From an uncultured Schlesneria sp. (lineage in GTDB: Bacteria > Planctomycetota > Planctomycetia > Planctomycetales > Planctomycetaceae), in NCBI GenBank assembly GCA_903904835.1, contig CAIVEI010000175.1, positions 1 through 64,000 of the forward strand: 64,000 nucleotides of DNA. Direction: 5' to 3'. A program made the position numbers and the translations under genes. This document shows, piece by piece, positions 55,112 to 62,627 of this stretch; position 1 is the stretch's first letter; every line of letters starts with the position of its first letter. A model generated the notes under the pieces. It searched no databases. It worked only from the letters and a program-made list of their open reading frames with translations, and had not been told where the DNA came from.

Positions 55112-55218
55112 AAAAAACCGACGTGGCAGAGCACCCAGATAGGGGGGGGCCACGTCGGTTTACGCCTCACCAAGCAAGCCGGTCGATCCGGGTTGCTTAT
55201 TGATAGTTGTCTTCCGAT
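55112..55218 (-). ncRNA. candidate riboswitch/attenuator leader RNA, copy 6
   Basis: Read on the minus strand: ATCGGAAGAC at the 5' end (55218), AAGCAA/TTGCTT around hairpin CCGG/CCGG, then GGCGTAAACCGACG. The terminator stem AACCGACGTGGC/GCCACGTCGGTT ends in six T at 55112. The loop contains a run of C (eight G on the plus strand). The helix flanking the hairpin is six base pairs here. It precedes the DUF3494 PEP-CTERM gene. The remaining gap 55219-55577 shows no further structure. Confidence 0.7.
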
Positions 55219-55577
55219 GTTGAATAAGACAATAGGATCTGAAGATCAAATGTAATTTGAAGCTACTGTTATTCGTTGCGAATTGCAAATTTTAACTGAG
55301 AAATCTCAATGATGAGCGAATCGAACGTATTGGTTCAAGTGATCGATGATGGCAAACGAAGGTTCGATTGGATGTTCGAAGGGCTCTCGTTCGGTTTGAT
55401 TCTCTATGAAAGTTACGGTCGCGTCTGGATGCAAAAAGTGTCGTCCAGTGTTATAAACACGTCGTGCGAAAACAGGTTATAGAATCGTTCATCGACGCCT
55501 GTTTGCTGTTGCGTGTCTTTTCGTTCGCGCGATGTGTCAGTGATCGACAAGAGGTGCTTTGCTTCAGGAAGCCGGTA

Positions 55578-56855
55578 ATGTATCACGGGCTGCGTTTCTA
55601 TTTGTTAATTGCGTTACCGCTACTCAGCGGAATGGAACCGGTATCTGGGCAGGAGTGGACGCGATTTCGTGGTCCCAACGGGACTGGCGAAAGTGAAGTC
55701 ACTTCGATTCCGGCAAGTTGGACTTCCAAAGATTACAACTGGCAAATCAAGCTACCGGGCGTCGGACATTCCTCTCCGGTCCTTTGGGGCGATCGTCTCT
55801 TTCTGATGAGCGGCGATCCAGCGACCGCGACTCGTTATTTGCTGTGCTACGATTCGGCGACCGGACGTCAGTTATGGGAACAAAAATTCGAGTCTTCGAC
55901 GTACAAACTTCACGCCCAAAGCAGCTACGGATCGAGCACGCCAGCCGTCGATGCTGAACTTGTCTATTTTGCCTGGGCCGAACCCAAGAATACGATTTTG
56001 ATCGCTTTGACCCACGACGGAAACGTTGTTTGGAAGAAGGACTTGGGAACATGGTCCAGTCAACACGGGTTCGGCACATCACCAATCATTGTGGATGACC
56101 TGGTCATCGTGTCGAATTCACAGGAGCTGCCCGACCCTCGAAGCACGGAGCCGCTGCCACAAAGCTTCATGATGGCGTTTGATCGGAAAACGGGCGAGGA
56201 ACGTTGGCGGACGCCACGAAAGACCGTCAGTACCTGCTATTCGGTCCCAGCGATCTTCCAGCCTCTCGAGGGTCCGAAACAACTTGTTTCGATCAGTACC
56301 GGCGACGGGATGTATGCTCTTGATCTCCAGACTGGAACGGAATTGTGGTCAAACGTTTTGTTCGACAAACGGACCGTCAGTTCGCCTGTCGTCAAACAGG
56401 ATTTGATTTTCGGCAGCACCGGATCGGGTGGGGGTGGTACGTACCTGGTCGCGGCACGAAGTGATGGAAAGCAAGCCGCGCTCGCATACAAAATTGCTAC
56501 TCAAGCGCCATACGTTCCCACAGCAGTGACACGAGGTGACCTTGTGTTTTTTGTGTCGGATGGCGGAATTGCCTCGTGCCTGGATCTCGATTCGGGCACG
56601 ATTCACTGGCAAAAACGGATTGGGGGGAACTATTCCAGTTCTCCCGTTCGTGCGGGCGATAAGCTGTTTCTTGTGGCGATGGACGGAGAAGTTGTCGTGC
56701 TTGCAGCAGAAAAGGAATTTCAGGAACTCGGTCGAGTGCCACTTGGCGAAGGCTGCCGTTCGACACCCGCGATCGCAAACGGCTGCTTGTACCTGCGCAC
56801 CTTTTCGCAACTTATGTCGATCGGTGGTCCGACACGGGAACCGTTGCGACCATAA
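55578..56855 (+). CDS. exported PQQ/BamB-like beta-propeller protein
   Basis: 425 aa from the ATG at 55578 (AGGA upstream; 38 in-frame codons upstream are probably non-coding). Signal peptide MYHGLRFYLLIALPLLSGMEPVSGQ, then WTRFRGPNGTGES, the common planctomycete start, and propeller blades with LLCYDSATGRQLWEQKF, VVWKKDLG, AFDRKTGEERWRT and CLDLDSGTIHWQKRIGGNYSSSPV. Paralogous in type to 42158. Function unknown; often next to DUF1549/DUF1501-type genes. Confidence 0.88.
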   Translation: MYHGLRFYLLIALPLLSGMEPVSGQEWTRFRGPNGTGESEVTSIPASWTSKDYNWQIKLPGVGHSSPVLWGDRLFLMSGDPATATRYLLCYDSATGRQLWEQKFESSTYKLHAQSSYGSSTPAVDAELVYFAWAEPKNTILIALTHDGNVVWKKDLGTWSSQHGFGTSPIIVDDLVIVSNSQELPDPRSTEPLPQSFMMAFDRKTGEERWRTPRKTVSTCYSVPAIFQPLEGPKQLVSISTGDGMYALDLQTGTELWSNVLFDKRTVSSPVVKQDLIFGSTGSGGGGTYLVAARSDGKQAALAYKIATQAPYVPTAVTRGDLVFFVSDGGIASCLDLDSGTIHWQKRIGGNYSSSPVRAGDKLFLVAMDGEVVVLAAEKEFQELGRVPLGEGCRSTPAIANGCLYLRTFSQLMSIGGPTREPLRP

Positions 56856-56954
56856 GTCGGAGACCCGGCCAAATCTGGTTGAATCGGATGGTGCCCTGAA
56901 ATGCAACGCCGTGAAGGATTTTTCTTCGAGTAAACACGGGTTCCAGGGAAAACC

Positions 56955-57053
56955 GTGCCACTGCTTGACGGTCTGACGTCAAGCAGTGCCGAGCGACACG
57001 GCGAGCGTCCATTTCAAGACACTGCTTCTCCCAAGACTCCGAAGCAGTGGCAC
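56955..57053. repeat. 99-base element of the GTGCCACTG repeat family
   Basis: Outer ends GTGCCACTGCTT and AAGCAGTGGCAC are inverted repeats. The left half holds a perfect 12-bp hairpin (CACTGCTTGACG, loop GTCTGA, CGTCAAGCAGTG, 56959-56988). It lies in the 56856-57243 gap before metY; nothing else is recognised there. Confidence 0.75.
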
Positions 57054-57243
57054 TTCAAGATGAAGTCGAAGGAAAAATCCTACACGGCGTTTTTGGAAAC
57101 GGCGGGTGACTTTCGAAATGGACTTCGCCACCGGTACTATCTGGTTGACGGAGAATTGCATTTTCTGGACTCGAGACAGTTGAGGTGACTTAAGTCAATC
57201 GGCCAGGCATCCGTTAGAGATACACACTGAGGAATGTTCATCT

Positions 57244-58539
57244 ATGTCGTCTGACAGGACACGCAAATTTGGATTCGAAACCCGGATGCTGCACGCGGGT
57301 CATATTCCCGATCCGCACGTTGGTGCTCGCGCGGTTCCGATCTACCAGACCACGTCCTACGTCTTTCAGGACGCGGAGCAAGCTGCGGAGCTTTTCGACC
57401 TGAAGCTGTACGGCAATATTTATACTCGCATCAGCAACCCAACGACCGCCGTGTTCGAGGAACGTCTGGCCTCGCTCGAAGGTGCCACCGGAGCCGTCGC
57501 TTTGGCGAGCGGTATGGCGGCCCAGTTCGCGGTTTTCATGACGCTGTTGGAACCGGGCGATGAAATCGTTGCGTCGGCTCACCTTTACGGTGGCTCGGTC
57601 ACTCAGCTGACTCACACGCTCAAGAAGCTTTCGATCAAGGTGCACTACGTCGATCCAAGCAATCTCAAAGCATGGGAAGAGGCGATCACACCCAAAACGC
57701 GGTGTCTTTACGGGGAAACAATTGGCAACCCCGGCGGCTCGATCCTGGATCTTGAGGCTCTTGCCGTCCTGGCCGATAGCAAACATATTCCGCTGATCAT
57801 CGACAACACTTTTGCTACGCCGTTCCTGTGTCGCCCGATCGACTGGGGCGCGACGATCGTCACTCATTCGGCGACGAAATTCATCGGCGGGCACGGAACA
57901 AGCATTGGCGGAGCCGTTGCCGATTCGGGCAAATTCAACTTTGCTCGGTTCCCGTCGATCGCCGATCCGTCACCGTCGTATCACGGGCTGCGGTTCTTCG
58001 ATACGTTCGGACACTATGGCTTTCTGATGAAGCTGCGAGTGGAAACATTGCGCGACACGGGCGCGTGTATTTCGCCGATGAACTCCTTCCTGTTGATTCA
58101 GGGACTGGAAACGCTTTCGCTACGGATGGAACGCCACGTGAGCAATGCTATGGGTGTGGCTAAGTTTCTTGCCGAACACCCGAAGGTGGCTCGCGTGAAC
58201 TACGCAGGGCTGCCTGACAATCCATATCATGCACTCGCACTCAAGTATCTGCCGAAGGGGCCGGGGGCGGTGTTTTCGTTTGACCTGAAGCCGATCGGTG
58301 GCGACGCACGGGAAGCGGGCCGACGCTTTATCGAAAAGCTCGAACTCTTCTCGCACCTGGCCAATGTCGGTGATGCTCGAAGTCTGGTGATTCATCCGGC
58401 ATCGACGACGCATCAGCAGTTGAGCGACGAGGAACTGGCAGCGGGGAGCGTTGGCCCCGGCCTTGTGCGATTGTCCGTGGGACTGGAGACCTTGGAGGAT
58501 TTGATATGGGACTTGGATCAGGCGCTAGCTGCTCTATAA
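57244..58539 (+). CDS. metY: O-acetylhomoserine sulfhydrylase / homocysteine synthase
   Basis: 431 aa, full length for the Cys/Met PLP-dependent family. N-terminal GFETRMLHAGHIPDPHVGARAVPIYQTTSYVF, PLP-binding lysine about residue 211 in THSATKFIGGHGTSIGG, and LVIHPASTTHQQLSDEEL near the C terminus. It makes homocysteine from O-acetylhomoserine and sulfide. The CoA-binding protein gene overlaps its 3' end, a common pairing, and both lie in a genome segment with a sulfide-handling locus further upstream. Confidence 0.93.
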   Translation: MSSDRTRKFGFETRMLHAGHIPDPHVGARAVPIYQTTSYVFQDAEQAAELFDLKLYGNIYTRISNPTTAVFEERLASLEGATGAVALASGMAAQFAVFMTLLEPGDEIVASAHLYGGSVTQLTHTLKKLSIKVHYVDPSNLKAWEEAITPKTRCLYGETIGNPGGSILDLEALAVLADSKHIPLIIDNTFATPFLCRPIDWGATIVTHSATKFIGGHGTSIGGAVADSGKFNFARFPSIADPSPSYHGLRFFDTFGHYGFLMKLRVETLRDTGACISPMNSFLLIQGLETLSLRMERHVSNAMGVAKFLAEHPKVARVNYAGLPDNPYHALALKYLPKGPGAVFSFDLKPIGGDAREAGRRFIEKLELFSHLANVGDARSLVIHPASTTHQQLSDEELAAGSVGPGLVRLSVGLETLEDLIWDLDQALAAL

Positions 58540-59039
58540 GCCTTAACACTGTTTTGACACCGGAGCAGCAGGCCCTCTACCAGGACCCTGACTGCATTCG
58601 TGACATCCTGAGTCGAACAAAGACCATTGCCATTGTCGGCCTTTCGTCAGAACGACAGAAGGCGAGTTACTTCGTTGCCACTTATCTGATTCGCGAAGGA
58701 TACCGGGTGATCCCCGTCAATCCGCGCGGCGGCACGATCCTCGGCGAGACGGTCTACCCGGATCTCAAAAGCATTCCCGAGAAGGTCGACCTGGTCGACG
58801 TGTTCCGACCTTCCGCCGAGGTTTCAGCAATCGTCGATCAGGCGATTGAGATCGGAGCGATGGCCGTCTGGACGCAACTACGGATCATCAATTTCGAAGC
58901 AGCCGAAAAGGCCAGGGCGTCTGGGTTATTGGTCGTGATGGACAAATGCGTCAAGATGGAGCACGGTCGCTTCTCCGGCAGCCTTCACTGGGCCGGCATG
59001 AACACCGAACTCATCTCAGCCCGCCGAGCGAAACGCTGA
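58506..59039 (+). CDS. CoA-binding domain protein (YccU-like)
   Basis: 177 aa from the ATG at 58506, which overlaps metY by 34 bases; a TTG at 58554 is an alternative start that would remove the overlap. CoA-binding fold: TKTIAIVGLSSERQKASYFVATYLIREGYRVIPVNPRGGTILGETVYPDLKSIPEKVDLVDVF, then AVWTQLRIINFEAAEKARASGLLVVMDKCVKMEH. Proteins of this family often sit next to metY and may assist CoA-linked or sulfur steps; the exact role is unknown. Confidence 0.88.
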   Translation: MGLGSGASCSISLNTVLTPEQQALYQDPDCIRDILSRTKTIAIVGLSSERQKASYFVATYLIREGYRVIPVNPRGGTILGETVYPDLKSIPEKVDLVDVFRPSAEVSAIVDQAIEIGAMAVWTQLRIINFEAAEKARASGLLVVMDKCVKMEHGRFSGSLHWAGMNTELISARRAKR

Positions 59040-59306
59040 TCCTGATCGGTCGATCGCGGGCTCGCAACGCATCGCACAATCCCAATTGAACCTTGATCTT
59101 CAAAGTGTCCTCAAATCGAATTAATGCTAAATCGTTCAAGGCGATTTTGTGGTTGAAATCGTCCAAACGCTGTATGATTTAGCCCATCTCGCCAACCAAT
59201 GGCTGGGTGGTGCGGTACGAACGAACTGGTCTTCGTGTTTTGCGACATCCGCAATTTCAGCCGCCGATCATCTCGAACAATAATACGATTGGAGTTTTCG
59301 CAATCG

Positions 59307-61457
59307 ATGCCGCCCGCCAAAACGAAATCACTCAAACGCTGTTCTGTTTTTCTGAGTTATGCACACGAGTCAAACGAACATAAGGAAAAGGTCTATGGAT
59401 TGGCGGCCAGCCTCAGGCGAGATGGATTTGAGATCTTAATTGATATTGAGAAGAAGTCTCAGGAAGACTGGCCACTCTGGATGCAGCGTCAACTGAAATC
59501 GGCAGACTTCATTCTTTGCATTTGCACGAAAGTGTATCTCGAGCGGTTCGACCACGAATCGCCAGCTAATATTGGCCTCGGAGTCGGTTGGGAAGGCGGA
59601 CTCATCCGAAGAATGCTCTACGCTGAGAACCAACAGATTGACCAAATTTTTCCGGTCTGCTTTTCTTCCGATGACGAGCAATTCATCCCGATCACAATAG
59701 ATGGCAATAACCGATTCACCGTTTGCAACGATGTTGCCTATAAGCAATTGCTTCGGAAGCTCTTGGGAAAGCCGGAATACCAGTTGCCTGAAGAAGCGAT
59801 TGTCGCACCACCATTGACGATCGAATCAACGATCGTTGCACCCCTGTTTATTCGACCTGACAATTCGGAAATCGACCCCAAGATACGGCCGGCCGATCAA
59901 AGCGTGGCGATCAAAAACGATCACGCCTCCGAGATTACCGAGTCGAGTCCGATCAAGCACGGCAAATATGTGATTTTAAAATCGCTTCCATCCGGCCTAA
60001 TATCGAGTCTCGAAATTGCGGATGATAAGCAGTTGGATCGGAAAGTTGTGATTAAGTTGCTTGTCAGACCCGAAGATGAGATGCATTTTAAAGCTGAAGT
60101 TCGCGAGCTCTCACGGGTTGGTAAACACCCGAACATAGTGTCGGTCTATGGGGCTTGGCTCGATGACAAAGATCCTCACTACGTGCGAGAATACATTGAG
60201 GGGCAATCACTCCATCACAAGCTTCGCAGCGACGGCAAGGCAAATCTTACAATTGATTTCGTCCACCAGGTGCTCATTACCATAGGGGACGCGATGATAT
60301 TCGCCATGCAAAAAAATGTCTTCGATTTGGGTCTCGAACCCGAGAAAGTGCTGGTTCGTGCCAATGACTTGAACTCAAATTCGGGTCTCGTTTCAAACTA
60401 TGGGATCGTCGTCTCACCGGGCTCTGGTGGCAGCGAATATGTCAAACATGAACTGCCGCAACGGCTTTCCAGGGAGAGGCAGTTTTACGTCCCTCCAGAG
60501 TATTTCCACGATAACCTCACGTCGGTCAACCCACACCGGGCCAATCAGTATCGACTCGGCATTCTCGGGTACGAGATGCTTGTTGGTAGCAAAGATTTTT
60601 TCGATATCGCGGGGAGACAGAAAGATCCTTCCAGCGGGGAAATCAACTGGCCGCCACTCAAATCTGTTGATAATACTGAACGGTTCCCACGGTTCCTGAG
60701 GGACGCTATCGATCGTATGATCAAGCGTGATCCAAAAGATCGGTATCCAACTCTTGAAGATGCCGTCGAGGCAGTGGCGCGTCGCGATGTACTCGTCGAA
60801 GTCGCCCGCGATAGTTTCCGAAGAATCATCGACAAGGACGACTCTACGAGATTCTTTCACGAGTTTTACACCCAACTGTTGAAGAATAAGAACATTAAAA
60901 AAATATTTGACAGCGCGGGCTTCCCATCTAATAAGAAAAATGTAATCGACAGCCAGAAAAACTGGGTTCGTCAATACGGCTTGCTCAAAGAGGCCATAGT
61001 ACTTTTGTTTGCACACAGTCTCCTCAAAGAAACCGACGAGCCAACTGTCTTGTCGCGGATCTGCGAAACTCACGCCAAATTTATGTCAATCGAGTACTAC
61101 GACGAATTCCGCGAAAAATTGCTCGAATCTGTCGTGAAATTCGATAAGGGAACCGACCCGCGCAAGTTGGAATCTGCATGGCGACAGGCCATCGAGCCAG
61201 GATTGAGCTACCTCAAGTCGCGATTCTCCTCGGCGCAGCAGGAATCCGAATCAGGACGCGACGGCGGTCGCTTAGACGGTTATGAGAAAGTTCGCGCCGA
61301 AAGCCGTCAGCAGGGTGTACTTTTAGGTCGAATTGCCGTTCTTCAGGAGCTTCTCGGTGTTGACAGGACCTCCTCGGATGAATTATCCGAGTTCGATGAC
61401 GAACGGTTATCCGAAATCGCGAACGAGTTGCAAAGCCAGCTCCCAAATCGTCGTTGA
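59307..61457 (+). CDS. SEFIR - pseudokinase - globin fusion protein
   Basis: 716 aa from the ATG at 59307 (GGAG upstream; 36 further in-frame codons are probably not translated). Residues 12-150: SEFIR domain (TIR-like), VFLSYAHESNEHKEKVYGLA, FEILIDIEKKSQEDWP and SADFILCICTKVYLERF. Residues 215-490: protein-kinase fold with Lys K250 (VVIKLL) and KHPNIVSVYGAW, but the HRD loop reads FDLGLEPEK and DFG reads NYG, so it is probably a pseudokinase. Residues about 495-645: globin-like helices (SFRRIID, FFHEFYTQLL, IKKIFDSAGFP, LLKEAIVLLFA, ICETHAKFMS, EYYDEFREKLLESV, SAWRQAIEPGLSYL) with proximal His at H589. The tail is coiled-coil-like. It may transduce a haem, O2 or NO signal through the SEFIR domain. 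Confidence 0.8.
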   Translation: MPPAKTKSLKRCSVFLSYAHESNEHKEKVYGLAASLRRDGFEILIDIEKKSQEDWPLWMQRQLKSADFILCICTKVYLERFDHESPANIGLGVGWEGGLIRRMLYAENQQIDQIFPVCFSSDDEQFIPITIDGNNRFTVCNDVAYKQLLRKLLGKPEYQLPEEAIVAPPLTIESTIVAPLFIRPDNSEIDPKIRPADQSVAIKNDHASEITESSPIKHGKYVILKSLPSGLISSLEIADDKQLDRKVVIKLLVRPEDEMHFKAEVRELSRVGKHPNIVSVYGAWLDDKDPHYVREYIEGQSLHHKLRSDGKANLTIDFVHQVLITIGDAMIFAMQKNVFDLGLEPEKVLVRANDLNSNSGLVSNYGIVVSPGSGGSEYVKHELPQRLSRERQFYVPPEYFHDNLTSVNPHRANQYRLGILGYEMLVGSKDFFDIAGRQKDPSSGEINWPPLKSVDNTERFPRFLRDAIDRMIKRDPKDRYPTLEDAVEAVARRDVLVEVARDSFRRIIDKDDSTRFFHEFYTQLLKNKNIKKIFDSAGFPSNKKNVIDSQKNWVRQYGLLKEAIVLLFAHSLLKETDEPTVLSRICETHAKFMSIEYYDEFREKLLESVVKFDKGTDPRKLESAWRQAIEPGLSYLKSRFSSAQQESESGRDGGRLDGYEKVRAESRQQGVLLGRIAVLQELLGVDRTSSDELSEFDDERLSEIANELQSQLPNRR

Positions 61458-61504
61458 ATGTTGAGTCCGTTTGCAGAGAACAAAGCCGCCATTCTACGTT
61501 TGTC

Positions 61505-62215
61505 CTATCTGCCGGTGAAATCAAGTGCCTCCCAGCCAAAGTTGAGTAAAGGTTTCGCATCCCGTGCGAGGGCGACTAATTGATCAACGAGGCTCGGTCG
61601 GGAAATATCGGCAGCAGAAAGTTCACGGCGGACAACCCAGTTTTTGAGTTTTAAAACCTCCGCTAACTTCGGAGAGGCACCCTCGAAGCCCCTGGGGACC
61701 CGCACAAGAGCCTCGTCGGTGGCAAGCGGTAAATCGGCTTTCAGGAGCGCGCGTTCGACTTTTCCCCATCCAGCCTGTTGTGCGACCAGTCCCTGGCGTA
61801 ATGCCAGCAGAGTCGGAGGTTCGGGGCAGTAGAACCCTGCTGCTACAAAACTTCCTGCGGGATCAATATGAACATAGAGCACGCCGGGAGAATGCTTTTC
61901 GCCGTCTCTTGTCAAAACAGCGCTGGCGTGAGTTTGGTAGGGCCTTTTGTCCTTAGAAAATCGAATATCGCGATTGATGCGGAACAGGGCGCGCTGAGGA
62001 TCGCCGTACAGAGGAAGCTTGTGTTTTTTCAATTGTGTTGACGTGTCGACAACAAGCGACTGTAAAGGACCTCGCACGTACTGCTCATAGCGGGCCTTGT
62101 TCGCGGCGAACCATTCCTTGTTCTGGTTGCTGTCGAGGTCTCGAAAAAAGGCGATCGATTCAGGTCGAAAGCCCCCAAAAGGGGGTAGTGTCATTTGTTG
62201 ATCTGTTTTTGACAT
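61505..62215 (-). CDS. DUF2461 family protein
   Basis: 236 aa with family blocks FRPESIAFFRDLDSNQNKEWFAANKARYEQYVRGPLQ, ALFRINRDIRFSKDKRPYQTHASAVL and GVLYVHIDPAGSFVAAGFYCPEPPTLLALRQGL. DUF2461 (TIGR02453) proteins are widespread single-domain cytoplasmic proteins of unknown function. It is a monocistronic minus-strand gene between the SEFIR fusion and the glycosyltransferase. Confidence 0.9.
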   Translation of the reverse strand: MSKTDQQMTLPPFGGFRPESIAFFRDLDSNQNKEWFAANKARYEQYVRGPLQSLVVDTSTQLKKHKLPLYGDPQRALFRINRDIRFSKDKRPYQTHASAVLTRDGEKHSPGVLYVHIDPAGSFVAAGFYCPEPPTLLALRQGLVAQQAGWGKVERALLKADLPLATDEALVRVPRGFEGASPKLAEVLKLKNWVVRRELSAADISRPSLVDQLVALARDAKPLLNFGWEALDFTGR

Positions 62216-62627
62216 GAAATAAAATCTTTCTTGATTATCGATGCCGGTGCACAGGCTTGGCCGAGTTGATCAATATTGAAGACGAGCGACTGCTTCGGCA
62301 CCCATGTTTGTACAAAATGAAAGTTTCAGGGAACAGGTTCAGGTCGAAGGCGTGAGACCGACATTGCTTGTGGGTCGCAGTCGAATCAAAAAGGAGCAGG
62401 TCCCGTTTTCCAGATGCTTTGCCGCTTCTTCGTATCCTGCTATTCTGATTTCGCAAGCGGGGCTTTGTCCCTGTTGTCTGGTCGTGCGATATTACTCGGT
62501 TTCCACCAAGCCGCTGACCGTCAAGCGGAACAGGGGAGCTCCAGGTGAACCGCTGCCGATTTGACCGTGTGGAAATCTCGTTCTCATGCCGGGATCGCGC
62601 CGGAGGCAACATTTAACATGAGTGTTC
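62216..62627. other. intergenic stretch, nothing firm
   Basis: 412 bases between DUF2461 and the glycosyltransferase. An 86-codon plus-strand frame (62304) lacks a good ribosome-binding site and shows no family likeness. GGAGG at 62602 precedes a tiny frame ATGAGTGTTCATG... (MSVHDNQR, stop at 62642-62644) that overlaps the start of the next gene. Confidence 0.4.

Noticed and set aside
62304-62564. 86-codon plus-strand frame before the glycosyltransferase
   Set aside because: No ribosome-binding site and no recognised motif; left as intergenic.
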